Positions 49,527 through 57,783 of a stretch of 64,000 bases of DNA are shown here, in pieces; the first letter of the stretch is position 1, and each line of letters begins with the position of its first letter. Both the position numbers and the translations under genes were made by a program. Below the pieces are notes generated by a model that was not told the origin of the DNA, searched no databases, and was given only the letters and a program-made list of their open reading frames with translations. The DNA is from JAIBJN01 sp963775505 (GTDB taxonomy: Bacteria; Actinomycetota; Thermoleophilia; Gaiellales; Gaiellaceae): NCBI GenBank assembly GCA_963775505.1, contig CAVZIL010000007.1, forward strand, positions 496,001-560,000. The letters are read 5' to 3'.

Positions 49527-50288
49527 GTGGTCAGCCGGCCGCATCTTTCACTCGTGCCCGCGAACGGACTCGGGGGACGCCTGCGCGCGTGGCTCGTCCG
49601 TGCGCTTGTCGTCCTGGGGGTCGTTCTCGCCGGCGTCTGCCTTGCGTACGCGGCGGCTCGGTACACGTCCCTCTTCGCGCTGGAGACGATCGAGGTCACC
49701 GGAGCGCCGGCGTCCGTCCGTGAGTCGGTGCGCGAGGCCGGGCTGGAGTTCGCTGGGACGAGCCTCGTGAGACTCGACGAGGACGAGCTTCGCGCGCGAC
49801 TGACCGCCCTCCCGACCGTCCACTCGGTCCGGATCGACCGCGCGTACCCGCACACGCTCCGGATCGCGGTCGTCCCGGAGCGGCCGCTCGCCGTGCTCCG
49901 TGACGGCTGGGGCGCGTGGCTCGTCTCCAACCGCGCCCGCGTGATCGGAAGCGTCGATCCCGAGACGAAGCGCCCGGTCGTCTGGACTGCTGCGCCGACC
50001 GATCTCGAAGCCGGCGCGAACGTCGCCGACGAGAACGCGCGCCTGGCCCTGGAGGCCCTTCGGCGTCTACCGGGGGAATTCCCCGAGCGGATCGAGACGG
50101 CGCGCGCGGACGGGGGGGTGGTGACACTCGTGCTCGGCGACGGGGCCGAGCTTCGCCTCGGCCTAGCCAAGTCTCTCGGCCTGAAGCTGGCTGTCGCCGC
50201 TCGTGTCCTCCGCGCCCTCAGCCCGGCCGAGCGGGATGGGCTCGCGTATCTGGACGTCTCGATCCCGGAGCGTGTCGTCGCCGGCTGA
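49527..50288 (+). CDS. ftsQ: Cell division protein FtsQ (POTRA domain)
   Basis: 253 aa. A cytoplasmic leader, one membrane helix (LVRALVVLGVVLAGVCLAYA), a POTRA domain (FALETIEVTGAPASVRESVR, then PTVHSVRIDRAYPHTLRIAV and VPERPLAVLRDG) and a beta domain (LVSNRARVIGSVDPETKRPV). FtsQ recruits FtsL and regulates FtsWI. GTG at 49527. It sits between murB and ftsZ, the usual place; no ftsA lies in this cluster, as in most actinobacteria. Confidence 0.93.
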   Translation: MVSRPHLSLVPANGLGGRLRAWLVRALVVLGVVLAGVCLAYAAARYTSLFALETIEVTGAPASVRESVREAGLEFAGTSLVRLDEDELRARLTALPTVHSVRIDRAYPHTLRIAVVPERPLAVLRDGWGAWLVSNRARVIGSVDPETKRPVVWTAAPTDLEAGANVADENARLALEALRRLPGEFPERIETARADGGVVTLVLGDGAELRLGLAKSLGLKLAVAARVLRALSPAERDGLAYLDVSIPERVVAG

Positions 50289-50316
50289 CTCTAAACTCTC
50301 AACTTGAGGGTTAGAG
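50289..50316. promoter_or_regulatory. 28-base imperfect palindrome upstream of ftsZ
   Basis: CTCTAAACTCTCAA (50289-50302) mirrors CTTGAGGGTTAGAG (50303-50316). The outer CTCTAA/TTAGAG arms are exact, with a CTCAA/TTGAG-like core. It begins right after the ftsQ stop, about 115 bases before the ftsZ ATG. It could be an operator or, as RNA, a hairpin ending part of the ftsQ transcript. Confidence 0.45.
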
Positions 50317-50339
50317 TTTGCGGCTAATTTCGCTGCAAA

Positions 50340-50375
50340 TGCCGGGTTGACAACCCGGCAGAGGCTGCGTACCCT
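50340..50375 (+). promoter_or_regulatory. ftsZ promoter with a 21-base palindrome over the -35
   Basis: TGCCGGGTT (50340-50348)-GAC-AACCCGGCA (50352-50360) is a perfect nine-base inverted repeat. Inside it lies a consensus -35, TTGACA (50347-50352), and after exactly 17 bases TACCCT (50370-50375). Transcription would begin near 50382, about 50 bases before the ATG. A protein binding the palindrome would block or alter access to the -35. Confidence 0.6.
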
Positions 50376-50430
50376 CACCCGGACGCTCAAGCTGAGCTTC
50401 AAGCTCGGCGTGTCTGCGAGAGGATTACCA

Positions 50431-51501
50431 ATGAGAGATCAATCGGGCAACTACCTCGCCGTCATCAAGGTCGTGGGTACCGGGGGCGGCGGGTCGAACG
50501 CCGTCAACCGCATGGTCGAGGCAGGTCTGCGGGGCTGCGAGTTCGTCGCCGTGAACACGGACGCCCAGGCACTGCTGATGGTCGAGGCCGACCAGAAGAT
50601 TCACATCGGGGCGGCCGCTACCCGTGGACTCGGCGCCGGCGCGGATCCGCAGAAGGGCTACGAGGCCGCGATGGAGTCGCGGGACGAGATGAAGGAGGCG
50701 CTCAAGGGCGCCGACATGGTGTTCGTCACAGCCGGCGAGGGCGGTGGCACCGGCACGGGCTCGGCTCCGGTCATCGCCGAGATCGCCCGTGAGCTGGGGG
50801 CACTCACCGTCGGCGTCGTCACCCGGCCCTTCGGCTTCGAGGGCGGGCGGCGCGCCGAGCAGGCCCAGGCAGGCATCGGGAAGCTGCGCGACCACGTCGA
50901 CACGCTGATCGTGATCCCCAACGACCGCCTGCTCCAGGTGGTGGAGAAGCAGACGTCGGTCGTCGACGCGTTCCGGATGGCCGACGAGGTCCTGCGCCAG
51001 GGCGTCCAGGGGATCACCGACCTGATCACGATCCCCGGTCTCGTCAACCTCGACTTCGCCGACGTTCGCACGATCATGAACGACGCAGGCTCAGCCCTGA
51101 TGGGCATTGGGGAGGCGGAGGGCGAGAACCGCGCTGCCGAGGCGGCACGCGCTGCGGTGTCGTCGCCGCTGCTCGAGGCCTCGGTCGCCGGGGCGACCGG
51201 CGTCCTCCTCAACATCACCGGCGGCCCCGACCTGGGCCTCTTCGAGGTGAATGAGGCTGCCGAGGTCGTCACCGGCGCCTCCGATCTGAACGCGAACGTC
51301 ATCTTCGGCGCCGTCATCGACGAGTCGATGGGAGGGCGCGTCCGCGTCACGGTGATCGCCACCGGGTTCGACAAGGCGTACCGCCGCGAGCCCCGCGAGC
51401 GGGAGCGCGAGGAGCCGCTCGGCGAGCGGGAGCCGAGCAGCGAAGGGTTCGAGGTGCCGTCCGGCGTGCTCGAGGTGCCGTCCTTCCTGCGCCGCTCGTA
51501 G
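50431..51501 (+). CDS. ftsZ: Cell division GTPase FtsZ
   Basis: 356 aa. Tubulin-like GTPase forming the division ring. IKVVGTGGGGSNAVNRMVEA and FVAVNTDAQALLMVEADQKI bind nucleotide, FVTAGEGGGTGTGSAPVIAE is the tubulin signature, GITDLITIPGLVNLDFADVR the T7 region, and FEVPSGVLEVPSFLRRS the C-terminal peptide that binds partner proteins after a charged linker. The ATG at 50431 has AGAGGA seven bases upstream. A consensus-like promoter and two palindromes precede it. Confidence 0.97.
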   Translation: MRDQSGNYLAVIKVVGTGGGGSNAVNRMVEAGLRGCEFVAVNTDAQALLMVEADQKIHIGAAATRGLGAGADPQKGYEAAMESRDEMKEALKGADMVFVTAGEGGGTGTGSAPVIAEIARELGALTVGVVTRPFGFEGGRRAEQAQAGIGKLRDHVDTLIVIPNDRLLQVVEKQTSVVDAFRMADEVLRQGVQGITDLITIPGLVNLDFADVRTIMNDAGSALMGIGEAEGENRAAEAARAAVSSPLLEASVAGATGVLLNITGGPDLGLFEVNEAAEVVTGASDLNANVIFGAVIDESMGGRVRVTVIATGFDKAYRREPREREREEPLGEREPSSEGFEVPSGVLEVPSFLRRS

Positions 51502-51664
51502 CGACCGGACAGGCGTCGCCCTAAGCCCCGGCCCCGTCAAAGGGCGTCGAGACTCCCCTGCGCGCGAGCCCTTGCGCTCGCAGCCGAAGCGACGAGCTCG
51601 ATTTCTTGAACTCGGCGCAGAGCCGCGCGCCACGTGTGCGCCGCTTCTGGATAGCGTTCAAACA

Positions 51665-51682
51665 GGGGGTCTTCGCACCCCC
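51665..51682. other. Strong hairpin in the gcvT upstream region
   Basis: GGGGGT (51665-51670), loop CTTCGC, ACCCCC (51677-51682). It lies in the 227-base gap between ftsZ and gcvT. It may end ftsZ transcription or be part of a leader, but no T-run follows and I could not fit a glycine riboswitch here. Confidence 0.35.
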
Positions 51683-51728
51683 CACGAGGGTGTCGGGCGA
51701 GGGGTGGTTGAGGATAGGATCCGGGCCG

Positions 51729-52760
51729 GTGCAGACGCTCCGGCGCACGCCACTCTACGAGCGACATGCCGCACTCGGCGCGCGTTTCGTTCCCTTCGCG
51801 GGCTGGGAGATGCCGGTGCAGTACTCGGGCATCGGCGACGAGCACCGCGCCGTCAGGACGCGGGCAGGCGTCTTCGACGTCTCACACATGGGCGAGCTTC
51901 GAATTGCGGGCGACGGCGCACACGAGTACCTGCAGGCACGTCTTTCGAACGATCTCGATCGGATCGACGCCGGTCAGGCGCAGTACACGCTCCTGACCAA
52001 CGACAGCGGCGGGATCGTGGACGACCTGATCGTCTATCGCCGCGGGGACGACGACTACCTCCTGGTCGTGAACGCAGGGAACGTTGGCCCGGACCACGAT
52101 GCCCTCTCCGGGACGGAGGACGTTTCCGCCGACTGGGCTTACTTGGCCGTGCAGGGCCCCGAGGCGCTGGAGCGGCTTGGGGTTGAGATCGAGCCGTTCA
52201 CGTTTCGCGAGGACGTCGAGGTCCTCGGCGTCCGCTGCCTCGTGGCCGGCACTGGCTACACGGGCGAGCGCGGGTGCGAGCTGGGCTGTGCGCCGGACGA
52301 CGCCGTCACGCTCTGGGACGCCATCCTCGACCAGGGCATCGAGCCGTGCGGACTCGGCGCGCGCGACACGCTCCGGCTCGAGGTCTGCTACCCGCTGCAC
52401 GGGAACGACATCTCTCCCGAGCGAACCCCGATCGAGGCCGGACTCGGCTGGGCCTGTGCGCTCGACAAGGACTTCACGGGCGTGGGCGTGCTTCGTCGCC
52501 AGAAGGAGGAGGGGCCTGCCGAGCGCCTGGTGGCCTTCGTCATGGAGGATCCCGGAATCCCTCGTCCGGGCATGCCCGTCGTCGAGGGCGGTGAGGTCAC
52601 CTCCGGGACGCTCTCGCCGCTGCTCGGGGTCGGCATCGGCCTCGGGTACGTCCGGGGCAAGCTCGCAGAGCCCGACACCGGGGTCACGATCGACCTCCGC
52701 GGGCGGCCTCGCCGCGCGCGTATCGTCCGGAAGCCCTTCTACAAGCGAGAGGAGTCCTAG
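51729..52760 (+). CDS. gcvT: Glycine cleavage system T protein (aminomethyltransferase)
   Basis: 343 aa. Transfers the methylene group of lipoyl-bound aminomethyl to tetrahydrofolate, releasing ammonia. The N-terminus LRRTPLYERHAALGARFVPF then AGWEMPVQYSGIGDEHRAVR is typical, as are VFDVSHMGELRIAGDGAHEY, GTGYTGERGCELGCAPDDAV and LGARDTLRLEVCYPLHGND. GTG at 51729; TAGGAT (51715-51720) eight bases before could be a -10 for a leaderless transcript. First gene of the gcv operon. Confidence 0.95.
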   Translation: MQTLRRTPLYERHAALGARFVPFAGWEMPVQYSGIGDEHRAVRTRAGVFDVSHMGELRIAGDGAHEYLQARLSNDLDRIDAGQAQYTLLTNDSGGIVDDLIVYRRGDDDYLLVVNAGNVGPDHDALSGTEDVSADWAYLAVQGPEALERLGVEIEPFTFREDVEVLGVRCLVAGTGYTGERGCELGCAPDDAVTLWDAILDQGIEPCGLGARDTLRLEVCYPLHGNDISPERTPIEAGLGWACALDKDFTGVGVLRRQKEEGPAERLVAFVMEDPGIPRPGMPVVEGGEVTSGTLSPLLGVGIGLGYVRGKLAEPDTGVTIDLRGRPRRARIVRKPFYKREES

Positions 52761-53155
52761 TGGCCGCCGACGAGAGCTATCCCGACGACCTTCGCTACCA
52801 CGCCGAGCACGACTGGGCGCGCGTCGAGGGCGACGTGGCTACGCTCGGGATCACCTGGTATGCGCAGGACGCCCTGGGAGAGATCGTCCACTTCGAGCCG
52901 CCCGAGCAAGGGTCGTCGGTCGCGACGGGCGAGAGCTACGGCGAAGTGGAGTCGGTCAAGGCCGTGAGCGAGGTCATCGCCCCGGTCTCCGGCGAGGTCG
53001 TCGAGGTGAACTCGAAGGTCGTCGAGGAGCCGGAGACGATCAACGACGACCCGTACGGAGACGGCTGGCTGGTGCGCGTGCGCCTCTCCGACCCGGCCGA
53101 GGCGGACGAACTCCTCGACGTCGAGGCGTACCGCGAGCTCCTGGCCGGCCAGTGA
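52760..53155 (+). CDS. gcvH: Glycine cleavage system H protein
   Basis: 131 aa. Lipoyl carrier that shuttles the aminomethyl group between P, T and L proteins. The lipoylated Lys is in GEVESVKAVSEVIAPVSGEV. LRYHAEHDWARVEGDVATLG and GITWYAQDALGEIVHFEPPE form the rest of the lipoyl fold, and PYGDGWLVRVRLSDPAEADE ends it. The GTG at 52760 shares one base with the gcvT stop; the gcvH stop overlaps gcvPA as GTGA. Confidence 0.97.
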   Translation: MAADESYPDDLRYHAEHDWARVEGDVATLGITWYAQDALGEIVHFEPPEQGSSVATGESYGEVESVKAVSEVIAPVSGEVVEVNSKVVEEPETINDDPYGDGWLVRVRLSDPAEADELLDVEAYRELLAGQ

Positions 53156-54483
53156 GCTACCTGTCACTCACCGACTCCGATCGCGAGGCCATGCTCGCCG
53201 TCGTCGGCGTCGGCTCGGTCGACGAGCTCTTCCGTGACGTCCCCGAGGGCGTTCGCTTCGGTCGCCGCCTCGAGCTCGAGGCGGCCCTGTCCGAGCAGGA
53301 GCTCGTCGCCCACCTGACCGAGCTCGCCGAGCGGAATGTCGATACGGGGAAGGAGCTCTCGTTCCTGGGCGCGGGGATCTACGACCACTACGTGCCCGCG
53401 GTGGTCGACGCTGTTCTCTCGCGCGGCGAGTTTCTCACCGCCTACACCCCGTACCAGCCCGAGATGAGCCAGGGCGTCCTGCAGGCGATCTTCGAGTACC
53501 AGACAGTCATCTGCGAGCTGACCGGCATGGACGTCTCGAACGCTTCGGGGTACGACGGCACGACGGTCGCCGCCGACGCGTGCTTCGTCGCCAAGCACGT
53601 CACGAGCCGGAAAACGGTGGTCCTCTGCGAGACCTTGAACCCGCAGGTGCGCCAGGTCGTGAAGACGTACGCGTCAGGCTTCGGCCTCGAGGTCGTCGAG
53701 GTTCCCCACCGCGACGGCGTGACCGACCCGGACGACGTTCGCTCGGCCGCCGCGGATGCTGCTTGTGTGATCTTTCAGCAGCCGAACTTCTTCGGCTGCC
53801 TGGAGCCTGCGCCCGATCTCGCGGCGGCGGCCAACGAGGCAGGCGCCCTGCCCGTCGCCCACGTCGACCCCGTGTCGCTGGGCGTGCTCGAAGCGCCCGG
53901 TGCCTACGGCTGCGCGCTGGCGGTGGGCGAGGGGCAGAGCGCGGGGAACTACCAGTCGTACGGCGGCCCGCACTACGGGTTTATCGCGGCTCGGTCGGAG
54001 TTCATTCGGCGGATGCCGGGACGGATCGTCGGCGAGACGACCGACCTCGGCGGTGAGCGTGGCTTCGTCCTGACCCTTCAGACGCGCGAGCAGCACATCC
54101 GCCGCGAGAAGGCCACCTCGAACATCACCACCAACCAGACGCTCCTGGCGCTCGGCGGGCTCGTTCACCTCTCCTGGCTCGGCCCGAAGGGCTTGCGCGA
54201 GCTGGGGGAGACCTGCATGGGTCTCGGCGAGTACGCAAAGGAGAGGCTTGGACTCCCGCTCGTGTTTCCGGAATCGGCAACGTTCAAGGAGTTTGCGGTC
54301 CGCGTCGGACGGAGCCCCAAGGACGTCGTCCGCGAGGCCCGGGCCCACGGTGTGCACCCCGGCTACGCGCTCGGCCGCGACTACGCCGGCCTCGACGATG
54401 CGCTGCTCGTCGCGGTGACCGAGAGACGCAGCCCCGCGGACATCGATCGCCTCGCGGACGTGCTGGCGGAGGTCGCGGGATGA
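53152..54483 (+). CDS. gcvPA: Glycine dehydrogenase (decarboxylating) subunit 1
   Basis: 443 aa. N-terminal half of the split P protein, which decarboxylates glycine with pyridoxal phosphate together with GcvPB. Landmarks: FLGAGIYDHYVPAVVDAVLS, FLTAYTPYQPEMSQGVLQAI, ICELTGMDVSNASGYDGTTV, NFFGCLEPAPDLAAAANEAG, SYGGPHYGFIAARSEFIRRM, PGRIVGETTDLGGERGFVLT and REQHIRREKATSNITTNQTL. It lacks the PLP Lys, as expected for this subunit. GTG start coupled to gcvH; stop overlaps gcvPB as ATGA. Confidence 0.97.
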   Translation: MSYLSLTDSDREAMLAVVGVGSVDELFRDVPEGVRFGRRLELEAALSEQELVAHLTELAERNVDTGKELSFLGAGIYDHYVPAVVDAVLSRGEFLTAYTPYQPEMSQGVLQAIFEYQTVICELTGMDVSNASGYDGTTVAADACFVAKHVTSRKTVVLCETLNPQVRQVVKTYASGFGLEVVEVPHRDGVTDPDDVRSAAADAACVIFQQPNFFGCLEPAPDLAAAANEAGALPVAHVDPVSLGVLEAPGAYGCALAVGEGQSAGNYQSYGGPHYGFIAARSEFIRRMPGRIVGETTDLGGERGFVLTLQTREQHIRREKATSNITTNQTLLALGGLVHLSWLGPKGLRELGETCMGLGEYAKERLGLPLVFPESATFKEFAVRVGRSPKDVVREARAHGVHPGYALGRDYAGLDDALLVAVTERRSPADIDRLADVLAEVAG

Positions 54484-55976
54484 AGCTCATCTTCGAAAAG
54501 TCGAGGCCCGGGCGCCGGGCGGGCTCGCTGCCGAGCTATGACCTGCCGCGTGCGGAGGTCCCGGAGGAGCTCGCGCGGCGCAAGCCCCCGCGGCTGCCCG
54601 AGATCTCCGAGCCCGAGCTCGTCCGCCACTTCACGGCGCTCGCCGACCGAAACTTCGGGGTGGACACCGGCTTCTACCCGCTCGGCTCCTGCACGATGAA
54701 GCACAACCCGCGCGTGAACGAGCGCGTCGTCAACCTGCCCGGCTTCCGCGACCTCCACCCCTACCAGGAGGAGGAGGCGTCGCAGGGCGCCCTCGAGCTC
54801 ATGTGGCGGCTGCAGGAGATCCTCGCCGAGGTGTGCGGTCTGCACGGGGTCTCGCTCCAGCCGGCAGCGGGCTCCCAGGGCGAGCTCACCGGCCTCATGC
54901 TCATGCGCGCGTACTTCGCCGACCGCGGCGAGTCGGACCAGCGCCGCGTCGTCATCACCGCCGACACCGCCCACGGGACGAACCCGGCGAGCGTCGCCAT
55001 GTCTGGGTTCGAGCTTCAGAAGGCGGAGACGGACGACCGCGGGAACCTCGACCTGGATGACCTGAGGGCGAAGGTCGACGAGCGCACCGCCGGCCTCATG
55101 CTCACGAACCCATCGACGCTGGGGCTCTTCGACGAGCACATCGAGGAGGTGTCCGCGATCTTCCACGACGCCGGCGCGCTCCTCTACTACGACGGTGCGA
55201 ATCTCAACGCGGTCTGCGGGATCTCGCGGCCGGGGGACATGGGGTTCGACATCGTCCACATCAACCTGCACAAGACGTTCTCGCAGCCGCACGGCGGCGG
55301 AGGCCCGGGCGGCGGGCCGCTCGCGGTGCGCGACATCCTCGAGCCGTTCCTCCCCGTGCCGGCGGTCGTCCGCGACGGCGACGCGTTCCGGCTCGACTAC
55401 GACCGGCCCAAGACGATCGGGAAGGTTCGCGGCTTCTGCGGGCCGTTTGGCGTGTTCGTGCGCTCGTACGCGTTCATCCGCGCCTACGGACCCGAGCTCA
55501 AAGAGATGTCCGAGGTCGCCGTGCTGAACGCCAACTACCTCCTCGCCCGGCTTCGGGACGTTTACGAGCTCCCGTTCGAGCGCCTGTGCATGCACGAGTT
55601 CGTCCTCTCGGCGCGAAACCTCAAGCGGGAGCACGGCATCACCGCCCTCGACGTCGCCAAGCGGCTAATGGATCACGGGATCCATCCGCCGACGATCTAC
55701 TTCCCGCTGATCGTCCCGGAAGCGCTGATGATCGAGCCCACCGAGACGGAGACGAAGGAGACGCTCGACGACTTCGTGGAGGCGTTGCGGTCGATCGCTG
55801 TTGAGGCGGCGTCGGATCCCCGGGTCCTGAAGGACGCGCCGCACCGCCGGCCGGTACGGCGACTGGACGAGGTCAAGGCGGCGAAGCGCGCCATCGTCAA
55901 GTACGGATTCGACGAGCACCCCGGCTCCGAGCCCGAGGCCGAGGGGGAGCCGCTCGAAGCCCAGCAGGGCGCGTGA
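54480..55976 (+). CDS. gcvPB: Glycine dehydrogenase (decarboxylating) subunit 2
   Basis: 498 aa. PLP-carrying half of the split P protein. GFYPLGSCTMKHNPRVNERV, HPYQEEEASQGALELMWRLQ, SLQPAAGSQGELTGLMLMRA, TADTAHGTNPASVAMSGFEL and the PLP Lys in INLHKTFSQPHGGGGPGGGP are the signatures. The C-terminus is extended and acidic (EPEAEGEPLEA). Both overlaps (gcvPA and the following HEAT gene) are four bases long, so the operon is translationally coupled throughout. No lipoamide dehydrogenase gene is in the window. Confidence 0.97.
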   Translation: MKLIFEKSRPGRRAGSLPSYDLPRAEVPEELARRKPPRLPEISEPELVRHFTALADRNFGVDTGFYPLGSCTMKHNPRVNERVVNLPGFRDLHPYQEEEASQGALELMWRLQEILAEVCGLHGVSLQPAAGSQGELTGLMLMRAYFADRGESDQRRVVITADTAHGTNPASVAMSGFELQKAETDDRGNLDLDDLRAKVDERTAGLMLTNPSTLGLFDEHIEEVSAIFHDAGALLYYDGANLNAVCGISRPGDMGFDIVHINLHKTFSQPHGGGGPGGGPLAVRDILEPFLPVPAVVRDGDAFRLDYDRPKTIGKVRGFCGPFGVFVRSYAFIRAYGPELKEMSEVAVLNANYLLARLRDVYELPFERLCMHEFVLSARNLKREHGITALDVAKRLMDHGIHPPTIYFPLIVPEALMIEPTETETKETLDDFVEALRSIAVEAASDPRVLKDAPHRRPVRRLDEVKAAKRAIVKYGFDEHPGSEPEAEGEPLEAQQGA

Positions 55977-56713
55977 GCCCCGCCGAGCAGGAGATCGGCG
56001 CGCGCGTCGACACGCTCGCGGAGACGCTCGAGGGAGAAGAGTTCGTCGCCGCGGTGCGGCGGCTGGCGGAGGGTCTGGACGCCGACGAGCTAGCGGTCCT
56101 TCAGGAGGTGCTGCTCGAGCGGGCCGCCGAGGAAGAGGATCTCCAGCGGGCCATTCGCCGTCGGTTAGTCGAGAAGGGCTGGACCCGCCGGACGCTCGCG
56201 CGGCTCGAAGGCCTGTGGCGTGACGACCGGGCCGACGTCGTCGTCGACGCGATCCAGGCCGGGCCTGACGGCGCCGACTCGCTCGCGGAGGAGCTCGCTG
56301 CCCTACGACGGGATCCCGGGCGCGCGGCGCTCGTCCTCGACGAGCTCTCACGGCACGGAGACAACCGCGTGCGAGCGTGGGTTCCAGGCGCGGCGGCCGA
56401 GGCCCTCGGGGACGGCTGCAGCCGGCTCGTCCTCTCCATGACCAGGGATCGCGACCCCGGAGTCCGCGACGCCGCGGTCTCGGCTTTGGTCGGCCTCGGA
56501 CCCGATGTGGCTCGCCCCGTTCTTCCCAGCCTGCGGCGGAGGCTGCACTCGAGCTCCCTCGCCGATCGGATCTCGGCGATGCGGGCACTTGCCGCCGCGG
56601 GCGACGTCTCCGTCCTCGGCGTCCTCGACGACCGCGCTGCCTCGGCGGAGCTGCCGGAGGAGCGCGAGGCTGCTCAACTGGCGGCTACGGCGCTGCGGGA
56701 GAGGAGCGCGTGA
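55973..56713 (+). CDS. HEAT-repeat protein
   Basis: 246 aa. The N-terminal third is a charged helical region (DADELAVLQEVLLERAAEEE). The C-terminal two thirds are HEAT-like helical pairs: DNRVRAWVPGAAAEALGDG, DPGVRDAAVSALVGLGPDV and LADRISAMRALAAAGDVSVL. Such solenoids bind proteins. The GTG at 55973 overlaps the gcvPB stop as GTGA, and the stop shares a base with the cupin ATG, placing it within the gcv transcript. Why a HEAT protein should travel with glycine cleavage is unclear. Confidence 0.75.
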   Translation: MSPAEQEIGARVDTLAETLEGEEFVAAVRRLAEGLDADELAVLQEVLLERAAEEEDLQRAIRRRLVEKGWTRRTLARLEGLWRDDRADVVVDAIQAGPDGADSLAEELAALRRDPGRAALVLDELSRHGDNRVRAWVPGAAAEALGDGCSRLVLSMTRDRDPGVRDAAVSALVGLGPDVARPVLPSLRRRLHSSSLADRISAMRALAAAGDVSVLGVLDDRAASAELPEEREAAQLAATALRERSA

Positions 56714-57072
56714 TGGATGTTCGGAACCGCGAGCGAGCCGAGGCGTTCACGACCCTGGACGGGTCGACGATCAGGGTCCTGCTCGATGCCGAGCTCGGAG
56801 GCGCGTCCAACCAGAGCCTGGCCGAAGCGACCCTGGCGGCCGGTGCCAGCACGCGGCGGCACTATCACGGCCGGGCGGAGGAGATCTACGTCGTCCTCGC
56901 AGGCTCGGGCCGCCTGGAGGTCGCCGGGAACGCGCGCGGGGTCGTTCCGGGGGACGCCGTTCTGATCCCGCCCGGGGAGTGGCACCAGATCCAGGCCGAC
57001 GAACGGGGCGAGCTGCGCTTTCTCTGCTGCTGCGCGCCACCCTACGCAGACGGGGACACGTTCTTTGAGTGA
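56713..57072 (+). CDS. Cupin-domain protein
   Basis: 119 aa single-barrel cupin. STRRHYHGRAEEIYVVLAGS carries His-x-His and Glu of motif 1, and VPGDAVLIPPGEWHQIQADE carries the motif 2 His, so a full three-His/one-Glu metal site is present. CCCAPPYADGDTFFE closes the protein with a run of three Cys. The ATG overlaps the HEAT gene stop by one base. Possibly a mannose-6-phosphate-isomerase-like or dioxygenase-like cupin; substrate unknown. Confidence 0.88.
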   Translation: MDVRNRERAEAFTTLDGSTIRVLLDAELGGASNQSLAEATLAAGASTRRHYHGRAEEIYVVLAGSGRLEVAGNARGVVPGDAVLIPPGEWHQIQADERGELRFLCCCAPPYADGDTFFE

Positions 57073-57612
57073 GCTCCTGGCAGCCGTCTACCGCGGCGAC
57101 GAGGCCCGGGTGGAGGAGATCCTGGCGGCGGGACCCGAGCTCGACATCTTCGAAGCGGCGGCGGTCGGCCGATCCGACCGCGTCGAGCAGCTCCTCGACG
57201 CGGACCCGGACGGGTCACCTCCTGGACCGAGGACGGGTTCACGCCGCTTCACCTGGCCGCCTTCTTTCGGCGACCGGAGACCGCGCGGCTCCTGGTGGAG
57301 CGGGGTGCTCTCATCGACGTCGTCGCGCGGAACGAGGAGCTGCGTGTCACGCCGCTGCAGAGCGCTGCGGCAGCTCGCGAGGAAGAGACGGCGGCCCTCC
57401 TGCTCGAGCGCGGCGCTGACCCGAACGTCCGGCAGCGGGGCGGGTTCACGGCGCTGCACGCGGCCGCCCAGAACGGCGACGACCCACTCGTCGCGCTGCT
57501 CCTTGCCCACCGGGCAGATCCGGCGCTGCGGACCGACGACGGCCGCACCCCCGCCGACATCGCCCGCGACGCCGGCCATACAGACCTGGCCGCCCGCCTC
57601 ACTAGCGGCTGA
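57065..57612 (+). CDS. Ankyrin-repeat protein, frameshifted in this sequence
   Basis: About 182 aa read in two frames. From the TTG at 57065: SELLAAVYRGDEARVEEILA and EAAAVGRSDRVEQLLDADPD. Then, one frame over, TEDGFTPLHLAAFFRRPETA, VTPLQSAAAAREEETAALLL, GGFTALHAAAQNGDDPLVAL and DDGRTPADIARDAGHTDLAA to the stop at 57612. One missing G in gacgggtcacc (57209-57219) restores a continuous series of ankyrin repeats. It overlaps the cupin gene and is the last of the gcv-linked genes. Ankyrin repeats bind proteins. A perfect hairpin follows. Confidence 0.8.
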
Positions 57613-57623
57613 GCCTGCTGCGG

Positions 57624-57647
57624 CGGACGGCGCCTCCTCGCCGTCCG
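57624..57647 (+). terminator. Nine-bp hairpin after the ankyrin gene
   Basis: CGGACGGCG (57624-57632), loop CCTCCT, CGCCGTCCG (57639-57647), perfectly paired, 12 bases after the ankyrin stop and at the end of the long gcv transcript. No T-run follows, as is common in high-GC actinobacteria. Confidence 0.6.
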
Positions 57648-57717
57648 GGGCCACCCCGGGCCACCACCCGCTTTCGACGCTAACGGAGAAAACCGCGGGC
57701 GTGTGTCACGCACTGTG
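57645..57717 (+). repeat. Intergenic repeat, copy B
   Basis: Partner of 15331-15402. It holds the identical core ccaccacccgctttcga (57661-57677) and then gtgtgtcacgcactgtg, in which GTCAC and GTGAC form a small inverted repeat (57705-57719). It lies between the convergent ends of the ankyrin gene and rlmN. Confidence 0.5.
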
Positions 57718-57783
57718 ACGACTTCTGCGCGAGTGGGGAGAGATCGTCGGGTCCGGCTACCTGCGAGCGGCCTCGATCCGCTG

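Noticed and set aside
51502..51728. Glycine riboswitch upstream of gcvT
   Set aside because: The gap is long enough and the gene is right, but I could not find the conserved aptamer core or a tandem arrangement. Only a G/C hairpin and a -10-like hexamer close to the GTG are visible.
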